NCBI GenBank assembly: GCA_013396755.1
Contig: VWZF01003861.1
Location: 2,048,032 to 2,112,031 of the forward strand
DNA: 64,000 nucleotides
Direction of reading: 5' to 3'
Source of the DNA: Sclerurus mexicanus
Taxonomy: Eukaryota; Chordata; Aves; Passeriformes; Furnariidae
A program made the translations under genes and the position numbers. The notes under the pieces are model-generated. The model saw only the letters and a program-made list of their open reading frames with translations. It did no database searches and was not told where the DNA came from. Below are positions 15,601 to 23,593 of the stretch, piece by piece (position 1 is the stretch's first letter; each line of letters starts with the position of its first letter).

Positions 15601-18600
15601 CAGAGAAAATTGTCTCTGTACTTTTGCGACCTCATGAAGGGGTTCCTGCAGACAGCCCCTACTCCATTACTCCAAGACAGATAGTAAGCTTTTACATTTA
15701 TTTTGTGCTTAGATTTAGCATATTTTCTGCAGGACAGAGGAGACAGAGAATGAGAAGAAGGTAGCTTTGGGTTTGGTTTGAGGTAGACTCTACTAAACAG
15801 TGAAATCGGTAGGCTGGGAGGCTTTGGGATCTTCAAGATGATCATGAGAAGAGTTTTCAAAGTCAACAGAAAGTGTGCTACCTACATCTGAGCAGTGAAC
15901 TGATGACTGCAGTTAAGTGTTTGGTTGTACTGAACTCTCCAGAGTGCCATCTCTGCTATTCTCACTTGGGTTGCCTTGGTGAAATGTGGGAGCCATCCAG
16001 CCTGAAGCTTTAGAAACGTGTTCTTTAACCAGGGTAGGGTTGCTGAGCAGAAGTGGCAGAGCTGGCAATCAGGCTGTCAGGAGAGGGGTGCCCTATAGGC
16101 AACTCTTGGATAAACCCACAGTGCTTCAGAAATAACTGGTGCAAATACAGGCCACAGTGTCACAATCCCTTAGGAATATCATAAAGCAAAAACAACACTG
16201 GAAAGACCTAACTATGAGTGACAGGTTGCCCAAAACATCAGTGTGTCAATTTTAATTTGAAGTATTAGTAATTTTCTTTGCCAAAGGGTTTCAGTTACAA
16301 GCTAGAATGGCCTAAACATTACATAAAAGAAATAATGACAGAAATGGCATCTCAAAGAAGTGAAGCTGCAGTCAGCTCTGGGGTGACTGAGGCTGAGACA
16401 GGTCAGACAAATAAGTGCCTCCCTTTGGAGGCAGCTCCTATGGGGTGTAGCCAGCAAGAAATATCAGGATTTAACCATAACCTGCACAGTGCACTTAAAG
16501 AAAGCAGCACCTAGTCAACCTGTAAATCCCAGAAAATCCACTGCAGCTGACTAGTGCATTTGATTACATTCCCTGTTGTCATGTAAAATTAAAAAATAGC
16601 TAAGACTAAACTGAACTGTAAAATACTCTTAGTTCACACTTGCAACTCTACAAAAAATATTTCTTGTCTCTCTAAGTTGTGGGAGAATCGCCTGAGGTAG
16701 CCAAGGAGTAAGAGTGTGCAGAACTGTGTATTTTTGAAAACAAACAGATATATACATATGGTTTTGTACTCAGAGAGTTGGTCTATGACTGTGCTTAAGC
16801 TGTGTTGATCCTGAAGGGTGCTTACACTGATATTTGCAGCTGAAATAATTGTCAGTTTTGCTGTCACATGTTGGCATTTTAGTGCGAGCCTGAGCATAGC
16901 CCATGCCCGGGGGATTTCATGCTGCTTGTGCAACTCTGTGTTGGCAGCTGAGTGCTGGGGGTGCTTGTGCAATCCCAGGCAGTTCCCTGCAATAAAGGAT
17001 TCTCTCCCGGCCGCAGGTGGTTCCAGGAGGTGGCAGTAGCGACGTTTACATCTCCTTCACCCCGAACGTCCTCCCAGAGACCGCGACTGAGGTGCGGTGT
17101 GAGGCGTTGCTGCTGGGCTTCATGAGCCTGGACGACAAGGTAAACGGAGCGTCACAGCAAGGCTAAAGGTGACTGGGAAATAATCGTTTCCCTTCCTGTA
17201 ATTTACGTACAGGCTGCTGTGTACCTGGCCAGTCTGTATAAACAGACTGTTCCTGCTACCCTCTATATCCTTCCTTAACCGGAGTTTGTCCTTTGGAAGC
17301 ATTCTGGGGTGGGAATGTCACCATCTTCTTGCATTGTCTGGGGCAGCAGACCCCAGACAAAAGCCCAGAATTTGAAATGGTGTCACAACATCAGGTTTAA
17401 TTGATAACAATAGTTAACAATGGGAATGAGACTCAGGACTGCTGAGTCCTGTTCCTGGCTCTGCATCCACCTTCCTTTGTGAATTTGGACAGCATATCTC
17501 TCCTCTGGGAAACTTCCTCTTCAATGACTGCAAGTGCAGCTCACAGGCTGATGTGAGGCTTGAGTGGTGTTTTATGAATGGTTCAGTAATTCTCTGACAG
17601 GAAACATTGCAAAGGTGCAAGGTAAAATGAATTAATAATAATAGAATATTTAATAAAAACAACCCTAACATTCCTCATTCCTGAAAGAAGAAATGTAGAA
17701 TCATAGAGTGGTTTAGGTTGGAAGGGACCTTAAAGATCATCTGGTTCTAACCCCCTTGATGGGCAAGGACATCTTCAACCAGAAAAGGTTGCTCCATGCC
17801 CTATCCAGCCTGGCCTCAAATGCTTCCAGGGATCAGGCATTGGCAGCTTCTCTGGGCAACTGGTGCCAGTGTCTCACCACCCTCAGAGTGAAGAATTTCT
17901 TCCTAACATCTGATCTGAACTGCCCTGCATCTGTTACCCACAGCCCTTCAGAGTTCACCCACTGCTTGGCTTTTGCTGTTCCATCATGTCTTACAAACAA
18001 GCCCTGCATAGCCAAAATAGGATTCTGCTTGATAAACAGCCTCTTGTGCTAAAAATAGATTTCAGGTTTAGTGCTATTGTTTTATACATCATTTCTGTTT
18101 TCATTCTGTTGTCAGCTTGCAAGGAGAGTGCCTAACAAGGTGCATCGCACACAGGGCTATGAAGCTCCAACGTTACGAGTTGACTTGGAAGGTTTCCTGA
18201 GGCATCCTCTGTGAGTACCATTGTGCTGAGGCCTGGTACCCACATGGAATGGGTCAGTCTGGAGGCAGCTCTGAGCAGCTCTGGTTCTTTATCCTCAGGT
18301 TAAAAGTAGAGATGGATCACGATAGAGGAATAGTGTTTTATTCAATGGCAAGTGATCTCCTTCCTGCTAAGCCTCTGTTAGGGGTAAGTATTTCCCACGT
18401 GGATGTGTTTGGCTGGTTTGTACTGCTGTGAGAATTCAGAGCTGTGTGCACATGGCTTTGAAAATGAATCTTTATCACCAGTAGCCTCATTTTCTCTATG
18501 GCACATAACAAAGTATACAAGTACTTATTAGCCAGGGATAAGCAAAGCTGAGTTCAGACAATGCCTGTTTTATACAACTTTTTCTTCATGGGGGAGTTTG

Positions 18601-21600
18601 TAAGAGAATAAGTTCTGATTTTCAGGACATGAAGGTCCAATAGCAGAATGAGTCACTTCTGTTTCTGTGACCTTGACATTCAAAGACTTAGACTTTATTG
18701 CTTTATTTGTATTTTGGTTTTTCACTCAAGAAATGTTGAAAAACACGAGTAGAAAATACTGGGTTGCTTTGGGGTAAAGTCCCGCAGATCCCCACTCAGT
18801 GACCAGACCAGCACAAACCTCTCCAGGGAGTTAAAACTAACCAGTTCCGAATCATTTCTCCCCCAGGTTTTGACAGATTCGGTAATGACTCAGAGTTTGA
18901 AACTCATCAATTGCACCAAGGTTCCTCTGTACTTCAGGCTCCTTCTGTCTGTGCCCTTCAGCGTGTCCAGCACAGATCCGAAAAAGAGCACCAAAACATC
19001 CCACAGCAAGAAGGAGGAAAGAGAACACCCACCGCAGCATTTACTTTATCCACAGCAAAACATGCTGGTAGGTTCAGAAATAATAATCCTGTGCCAGAAT
19101 AGAGTTTAGTAATTAATGTGTTAGTGTGGCCCAGATGAACCACAAAAAACCACAATCAGCATAGAAATCTCCCAATTTCAGGGGAAATAGTTGTATATTA
19201 GCAAAGGCTAATTACTGCCATTTTGCCTGCTATATTGCAGGTGAAGATTGTTTTTCTGTAGTGGCCCTAATGTGCTTTTCCCATAAACTTTGACCTGTTG
19301 CAAATTCCTGCAGACAACCCTGTGGGTTTCAGAGCTCACTTAAATCAATAGCTGTATATATGCTGGACAGATTAAAATATTTCCAAAGTCCCTCATTTCC
19401 TTCAGTTAGATGCAGGCAGTGCAAGGAGAGGAAAATTTGATTAGCCTTGAGTGTACAATTGACATTGAAGAAAACAAAGTCCTGAAGTACAGAATTAGAT
19501 AACGTGCAAAGAATGAGTAAAAGTTGCATTTTTTAAGAGTGCTTCTCGTTTTGCTGTGCTCATTTGGACAGAGGGACATATCTTAGTTCTGTGTGGGAAG
19601 AAAGAGGACTTATATGTCTAAGCTTTGGGAATATGGATTCAGAACCTTTAGCTTGCTAGAGACTCTCCCCTGTGGTTCAGAGATCAGCTGTTCACCTTTA
19701 CACTCCATCTCCATGTACTGGATCCATAGGAAATAGCTGTGTTTTTTTTCTCTAATTATAATGCTTTGTTCCAGTGGGAATTTGGCTGCTGGCACGACAC
19801 CTTTGGTTTCAGTGGGAAAATGTGTGCCTGGGTCTTTGTCTAATGTTTACTTTGGATTTCCTGCACAAGTGTCTTCTTATGTGATGATCTGCTGAATTCC
19901 TCTTCCCACAGGTGAAAGTGTCATTCCACACAACTCTGGAGTTACTGAGGTATCAACATTTGCCAGATACCCAGCTGCTTCCTGGATTTCAAGTGCTCCA
20001 GCTGGAGAATGGAGAGAGAAAGCTGAAGTTTAATCAAAATCTGGTCATTGAGCACAGTAACCACACTACCCAGGTAAGATCAGAGCAGAATCTCTGGGCC
20101 CTTGGAAAGGGCTGTTTCAGCAGCATCTCTGGCTTGGATTAGGCTTCATTCAGCCTTGAATGAATCTACAGTGACCTCAGGAGTAAATTATGTCACTTGG
20201 GGAACAGTGAATGGCCGTGGGGCTGCTGAGGCTGCTGTGACGCTCAGGTGGGCAGAGCAGTCTGGGGTCACACCCTGGCACCTCAGCTCCCTGCACAGCC
20301 TGGATGACACAGCTCAGTCAAAGTCACAGTGTGACTCTGAGACTGGGCTCAGCGCTCAGTGAACAAGCCACTGCCTGAGTCACCAGGCACTGCCTCCTAC
20401 AGCACCCAGAAGCTTCTGGAAAAGCTCCTGAGTCCATCAAACTCCTGCAGTGTGGTCACAGCCTACACGTGCTTAGAGACTGATCGTCTGTAACCCCCTA
20501 CCCAGCCTTCAGCAGGCCCAGAATGCTGCAGGCACTTTCCTTTCACTCCAGGTGTTTCTGAGGAGTGACCTGCGTAAGACCGAGCACCATATCTAAGATA
20601 CAGTCAGTTGAATAATAGTCTTGAGCAATCTGCACAAACTGAATGACTCACAGCGGGCCATATAGAGTCCTGAGGGACAACGAGATGCTGTAATGTCTGC
20701 AGCAACACAGAAAACCCTAAAAACAAATGAGAACGTTCACTCCGTGTTACTTCATTAAGACCACAGTGTCTGGTTTGAAAAACCTGTCCCAAACCAGTAA
20801 AACAAGCAACAGCTTAATTCATTCAAGGCTATAGAATGGGAACTGGCTGTTATGAAAAAGCACAGAACAGTGACTCTTGATTCAGTGCTTGGGGTTAAGA
20901 AAGATCCAGCTGGAGCAGGTATTATTAAAGCTCTACAAAAATGCAGTGGATTTTATTCTCCTTTCCTTGTTTTGCAGCTGGTCCCAGTGACTGCTTACCT
21001 CACTGTTCCTGTCCTGGAGCTCTCTTGCAACATGGTTGATTTCCAGACCTGCTTTGTTGCACAGACCAAGACAGAACATGTCTTCCTGTATAACAGGAGC
21101 AGCTGTAGAAGCTACTGGACTGCTTTGCTGGGTATTCTGGTTTTGCAATTGATTTCCTTGTTCATAGTTTCACTGCTCAGTGCTTTTATTAAGGCTACAT
21201 GCACTCATAGAGGCAATATGCAGTGATGTTGGGTGTAAACATATGTGGTCTGCTTCTGTTCTCACTTAGGAGGGCTTTTCCCCTCCTCTCTTTGCTCTGC
21301 CTTTTTTTGGCATGAATGTATCGCTACTGATTTCAGCAGTTAGTCCTCATTTAACCAAAAGATTGACTGCCAGCCCTCACAACTCATGGATGTGCTCTGC
21401 TCCTTTATAAATCAGTCCTAAGGGGCAACAAGAAGCAGCAGCTCCTCATGAGTTCAGTTTTTGTGTGCTTAATGCTGTGAACAACAGATAGGCTCCAGAG
21501 AAAAGAAGATCATGTCCTTATTATTTTCACATGGAGGCCACTGATCACTGCCCTTGATTAGAGCATGAAAACACAGGCTGGGCATGTGCCCTCTGACAGT

Positions 21601-23593
21601 GTGAGACATGATTTACTAGTTGCCCAGCACAGGTGCATTGCTATGAGTGCTATGTGCTGTATATACTTATATAAAGGGATAAAGGGTCTTGTATGGCTTT
21701 GTTTGATATTTGCCCCTTTCACTGCAGAAGAACAGGAAGGGCCTAATGCCCTGGAAGTATTTTCCGTCTTCCCGACCAGTGGCACTTTGGAGGCACGTGA
21801 AGGGGACGCACCTACCAGAGAGATTTTGCAGATCAGCTTTACTGCAAGGTACAGTTAACAGGACTGAAGTCTTGCTGTTGACAGAGGGTTGTGGTTGTTC
21901 AGCCTGGAGGGGCTGTGAAAGAGCTGGAGAGGTGCTGGGAACAAAGGCATGGAGTGATGGGACAAGGGGAATGGATTCAAACTGACAGAGGGCAGGTTTA
22001 GATTACATGTTAGGAAGAAGTTCTGGACTGTGAGGGTGGTGAGGCCCTGGCACAGGTTTCCAGAGAAGCTGTGGATGCTCCACCTCTGAAAGTGTCCAAG
22101 GCCAGGTTGGATGGGGCTTGGAGCAACCTGGGATAGTAGAAGATGTCCCTGCCCACAGTAGGGGGGCTGGAAAGAGATGAGCTTTGGTTTGGAAGGGACC
22201 TCATTCTATAAATCTGTGGTAACACAAAGCCTTTGATTTCTTTGCTTTAGTTCAGGAGATGCAACTCCTGTAAGAAAATTCAGCTTCCTTTACAAATTAT
22301 TTTCGTGAAAGTTACCACATGGTGGCAGAAAGTTTAAATCTATCCCAGTGATTTCAGTGAGCTCTGAAAACTGCTGACAGGGAAGTTTTGGGAAGCAAAA
22401 TGTAGGTGACTTTTTTGGTAGCTTCCATCCCCCTGGAACATGATCCAGTGATTTCCATCACTGGAGCTACTGCTGAGGGATGAAGCCTTGAGCAGCTGCT
22501 CTAAGCTGACCCTGCTCAGAGCAGTGTGGTAGACCAGAGGCCTCCCCAGGCTCCTGACGGCCTAGATTTTTCTGGAATGCTTCTGGATATGCCTGACACA
22601 CTTCTTTTTGTCCAACAAATGTGTTAATCAGCATGCGTGAAAATGCCTGAAAGTACCAGAAAGCAAAGATGTCAACGTGTAGCAGCAGCTCATCTGTGCA
22701 GCTCCAGACAAAGAATTCCCAACACAGCAGAGCTTGGGACCAACATGGCATTAGGAAATAATTACATGCAAGGTGTGACGTGATTTTAATAATTCACCTC
22801 CCCAAATCAGTGGTGGTCCTGCAGGGGAATTGTTTTATGAGAAGGAAAAAACAAAAGGCTGTCTGGCAGAACAGGCGTTTGCCTCAGGCCTTTACAAAAC
22901 CGTCACGTGGATGCAGAGAAGTCCTTCAAAGGAACAGTCTCAGGAGTGCTGAGTGGCATCACCCTTTGGCAAATTATGCCAAAGAGAGACTGAGCACAAA
23001 ATTACACTTGTAACCTTTTTGATGTTCATTTACAATCTGGACCTCACTGACTGCCCCATGTGTTAGGGGAGTGACAAACTTTTGTGCTTCAAACTTTATC
23101 TGTGAAAGGGAGTTTTCTCATCAAGGTAGGTGCAGGTGTTTGTCCCCAGCAGAGCTTCATGTCATTTATTTCACGAAAATACAATTTTACAAGTAGGAAG
23201 ATACTCAAGTTGTTTTTGCAAGCATGAAGTTAATAATCCAATGTCTTCGCTTCGGGCACAGCCTTGACTTTCTTTTCAGACACCCTGTATGTACCCATGG
23301 GACACAGCCCTGTGAAATGAGATTGTCACCCGGACATGACACTAATGTTAGGGACCCGTGATTGTGACTTGGACCACTATTAGGACACCATTGTCCCCTT
23401 TTTCCTCCACAGAATGATCTCCTCACTAAACACAGAACTGGACGTTGCTGTAAGTGAACTTTTTGCTGTGTATTTTAGGAGCAACACTGACTATGAAGCT
23501 CTCGTGACCATTACTGGAATGCTGAGAGAGAGGCCGTGCAAGCTGCATGTCAGAGGACGAGGAATGCACAAGGGGAACAATGAAGACCTCTAA
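535..23593 (+). CDS. DLEC1: DLEC1 (CFAP81), C-terminal part, 26 exons
   Basis: DLEC1 is a cilia- and flagella-associated protein, orthologous to Chlamydomonas FAP81 of the axonemal central apparatus. It is needed for sperm development in mouse and was named as a candidate tumour suppressor. Seen here: 26 plus-strand exons, each bounded by AG and GT, whose phases join without a break from the first visible exon to a TAA at 23591-23593, giving about 1,164 residues (the human protein is about 1,755). The translation has the look of repeated ASH/MSP-like beta-sandwich domains (phrases such as FEVAITGSKPGV, VKGSTEPFHF, SPASGTLGPNE and FPTSGTL) separated by charged linkers (exons 17, 18 and 22). 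No membrane segment or signal peptide is seen. The N-terminal third and the promoter lie left of the window. The gene converges on ACAA1, the same arrangement as in human 3p22. Identity rests on remembered family sequence and synteny. The first visible acceptor is the least certain boundary. Confidence 0.93.
2403..2595 (+). CDS. DLEC1: DLEC1 visible exon 2
   Basis: Starts after tttgCAG and completes the Thr codon split at 697, then reads HVELPFFWQITKPNL. Ends in LTYTPQE before GTATGG, phase 0. Looks like an ASH-type beta-sandwich segment. Confidence 0.9.
3901..3959 (+). CDS. DLEC1: DLEC1 visible exon 3 (59 nt)
   Basis: A short exon after tgtgTAG that reads LKSYHSVIQMVLRDIPESP, donor CG|GTAAGC. 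It starts in phase 0 and leaves two bases, which match the start of the next exon. Confidence 0.88.
4462..4630 (+). CDS. DLEC1: DLEC1 visible exon 4
   Basis: The acceptor is tcctgAAG. A nearby TAG acceptor at 4465-4466 would break the frame. Reads LVKEGTQIPECKVEDVIALE, then a beta-rich ASH-like stretch (VKGSTEPFHFLLEPYAIIV). Donor AAG|GTTTGT, phase 0. Confidence 0.88.
5883..5976 (+). CDS. DLEC1: DLEC1 visible exon 5
   Basis: Acceptor tttgtttcAG. Reads LWNNSKSLIKYTWEKIKACE and then IMEVVPQTGVI. Donor G|GTAAAG leaves one base. Trp and Asn at the start of a strand, as in 'N(x)SK', are typical of ASH/MSP-like modules. Confidence 0.9.
6211..6341 (+). CDS. DLEC1: DLEC1 visible exon 6
   Basis: Acceptor tctcctcTAG. 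The first two bases complete an Asp codon, then VNKCCEFEVAITGSKPGVIS and a segment ending HIEAAFK. Donor AAG|GTAAGG, phase 0. Confidence 0.92.
6489..6647 (+). CDS. DLEC1: DLEC1 visible exon 7
   Basis: Acceptor gtcccAG. Reads GPLLCTDVPSLRFGLTKQGE, then SVSRTFKIKNLCQVPAQWRM, the start of a new ASH-like repeat (a 'F-G' strand, then 'IKN' followed by 'P-A-W'). Donor GAG|GTAAGT, phase 0. Confidence 0.93.
7407..7546 (+). CDS. DLEC1: DLEC1 visible exon 8
   Basis: Acceptor ctctcAG. Reads VSPFTIQPSAGEIPPLGICS and continues to LELEVANGEG. The phrase I-P-x-x-G-I-P-P is typical of the second half of an MSP-like module. Donor AG|GTAAGG leaves two bases. Confidence 0.93.
7784..7937 (+). CDS. DLEC1: DLEC1 visible exon 9
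   Basis: Acceptor tttccAG. Reads SHLPVFVEVQTPQVCLISSH and later GVPAKATSKLFNQTLLPAKY, again a repeat start with an asparagine-rich strand. Donor AAG|GTAAGT, phase 0. Confidence 0.93.
9030..9140 (+). CDS. DLEC1: DLEC1 visible exon 10
   Basis: Acceptor tttggcAG. Reads LIGSQAVSCSITVSPASGTL, then GPNEEKEFCIELSANVV, the canonical 'S-P-x-S-G-x-L-x-P-x-E' ending of an ASH-like module. Donor GTG|GTAAGG, phase 0. Confidence 0.93.
9785..9884 (+). mobile_element. CR1 LINE 3' end fragment
   Basis: Matches the CR1 3' end pattern (ggcagtgctgggtt, ggttggactccatgatctta, cctaaacaattctatgattc). It lies in DLEC1 intron 10 in the gene's orientation. Truncated and non-coding. Confidence 0.85.
10184..10314 (+). 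CDS. DLEC1: DLEC1 visible exon 11
   Basis: Acceptor cttttcAG. Reads GELKDLALSCSIEDMVEPLF, then LSISGEVKGLRVIYSVP. Donor AG|GTATAT leaves two bases. Confidence 0.92.
10652..10837 (+). CDS. DLEC1: DLEC1 visible exon 12
   Basis: Acceptor ctctggcAG. Reads SDEKQMSQSPGELLLDFGSE, then VAFRDVIKRELILTNPTGIS, the clearest ASH signature in the gene (L-D-F-G, then R-x-L-x-L-T-N-x-T-x-I). Donor CC|GTAAGT leaves two bases. Confidence 0.94.
10920..10987 (+). CDS. DLEC1: DLEC1 visible exon 13 (68 nt, basic)
   Basis: Acceptor ttttcgAG. Reads PSSRYLVKRRGPVTKHAARK, a short, strongly basic linker. Donor G|GTATGA leaves one base. The phases on both sides fit, which is the main support. Confidence 0.85.
11175..11245. 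repeat. pyrimidine-rich (CT) tract
   Basis: About 70 bases of nearly pure C and T on the coding strand inside DLEC1 intron 13, far from the next exon (12161), so not its polypyrimidine tract. Confidence 0.7.
12161..12312 (+). CDS. DLEC1: DLEC1 visible exon 14
   Basis: Acceptor ctccttcAG. Reads EFAAAVLSQGKGVAFHIQPS, then TGILKAFQQLSIEIAAYNNM and WGEYQDNLVCK. Donor AAG|GTAGGT, phase 0. Confidence 0.93.
12847..12950 (+). CDS. DLEC1: DLEC1 visible exon 15
   Basis: Acceptor tttaatAG. Reads VGDLQPKLIPMQMTVKDCPI, then FLQMTGLQTESPII. Donor AG|GTATAG leaves two bases. Confidence 0.92.
13452..13467. repeat. G-rich homopolymer run
   Basis: Ten consecutive G, then cgcgggg, in DLEC1 intron 15. Length is likely to be error-prone or polymorphic. 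Confidence 0.85.
13639..13709 (+). CDS. DLEC1: DLEC1 visible exon 16 (71 nt)
   Basis: Acceptor ccctccAG. Reads RFGTHVSGGSPVPRRVRLNN, then PTPF. 'RVRLNNPTPF' is the opening strand of another ASH-like repeat. Donor G|GTAAGG leaves one base. Confidence 0.92.
14351..14568 (+). CDS. DLEC1: DLEC1 visible exon 17 (acidic linker)
   Basis: Acceptor caattcAG. Reads DIRLDLEVYNQEEDDEKLVD, then LLMFFEDPFPPQDMDGNKAA and a Ser-rich stretch, so an ASH strand runs into a disordered acidic linker. The donor is GAG|GTCAGC, weak but phase-consistent. Confidence 0.88.
15549..15683 (+). CDS. DLEC1: DLEC1 visible exon 18
   Basis: Acceptor ccctgcAG. Reads PPASDSKEKESSSQEPTTEK, then IVSVLLRPHEGVPADSPYSI and TPRQI, so it finishes the polar linker and starts a module end. 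Donor ATA|GTAAGC, phase 0. Confidence 0.91.
17017..17139 (+). CDS. DLEC1: DLEC1 visible exon 19
   Basis: Acceptor ggccgcAG. Reads VVPGGGSSDVYISFTPNVLP, then ETATEVRCEALLLGFMSLDD. It joins the preceding TPRQI as I-x-V-P-G, the usual module end. Higher GC and CpG than the neighbouring exons. Donor AAG|GTAAAC. Confidence 0.93.
17697..17975 (-). mobile_element. CR1 LINE 3' fragment
   Basis: Begins with agaatcatagagtggtttag, then ggttggaagggaccttaaag: the reverse complement of a CR1 3' end, extending about 280 bases into the body. In DLEC1 intron 19, antisense to the gene. Confidence 0.9.
18116..18210 (+). CDS. DLEC1: DLEC1 visible exon 20
   Basis: Acceptor ttgtcAG. Reads LARRVPNKVHRTQGYEAPTL, then RVDLEGFLRHP. 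Donor CT|GTGAGT leaves two bases. Confidence 0.92.
18299..18383 (+). CDS. DLEC1: DLEC1 visible exon 21
   Basis: Acceptor atcctcAG, only 88 bases after the previous donor. Reads LKVEMDHDRGIVFYSMASDL, then LPAKPLLG. Donor GGG|GTAAGT, phase 0. Confidence 0.92.
18867..19067 (+). CDS. DLEC1: DLEC1 visible exon 22 (Lys/Glu linker)
   Basis: Acceptor cccccAG. Opens with an ASH-like strand (VLTDSVMTQSLKLINCTKVP, then LYFRLLLSVPF). It then enters a polar stretch, KKSTKTSHSKKEEREHPPQH, probably disordered. Donor CTG|GTAGGT, phase 0. Confidence 0.92.
19912..20073 (+). CDS. DLEC1: DLEC1 visible exon 23
   Basis: Acceptor ttcccacAG. Reads VKVSFHTTLELLRYQHLPDT, then QLLPGFQVLQLENGERKLKF, then NQNLVIEHSNHTTQ. 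Donor CAG|GTAAGA, phase 0. Confidence 0.93.
20978..21131 (+). CDS. DLEC1: DLEC1 visible exon 24
   Basis: Acceptor ttttgcAG. Reads LVPVTAYLTVPVLELSCNMV, then DFQTCFVAQTKTEHVFLYNR, then SSCRSYWTALL, a full repeat opening ('DF-x(n)-L-Y-N-x-S'). Donor G|GTATTC leaves one base. The hydrophobic read-through after this donor is intronic, not a membrane segment. Confidence 0.93.
21728..21848 (+). CDS. DLEC1: DLEC1 visible exon 25
   Basis: Acceptor cactgcAG. Reads EEQEGPNALEVFSVFPTSGT, then LEAREGDAPTREILQISFTA, the last 'P-T-S-G-x-L' module ending. Donor AG|GTACAG leaves two bases. Confidence 0.93.
21895..22212 (+). mobile_element. CR1 LINE 3' fragment
   Basis: Sense-orientation CR1: the ttcagcctggag start, the gttaggaagaagttctggac segment, the gatgtccctgccca segment and a degraded attctata end. 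Lies in DLEC1 intron 25, starting 47 bases after the exon 25 donor. Confidence 0.88.
23479..23593 (+). CDS. DLEC1: DLEC1 terminal exon with stop
   Basis: Acceptor tattttAG. Reads RSNTDYEALVTITGMLRERP, then CKLHVRGRGMHKGNNEDL and TAA at 23591-23593. The end 'L-x-V-x-G-x-G' is the last strand of an ASH-like fold, so this looks like the authentic C terminus. Confidence 0.92.

Noticed and set aside
16278..16514. Open frame of 78 residues in DLEC1 intron 18.
   Set aside because: Exons 18 and 19 join in phase 0 and give a sensible domain end; no donor follows this frame.
21132..21226. Hydrophobic stretch after DLEC1 exon 24 that looks like a membrane segment.
   Set aside because: It is read-through past a GTATTC donor; the next exon joins in phase without it.
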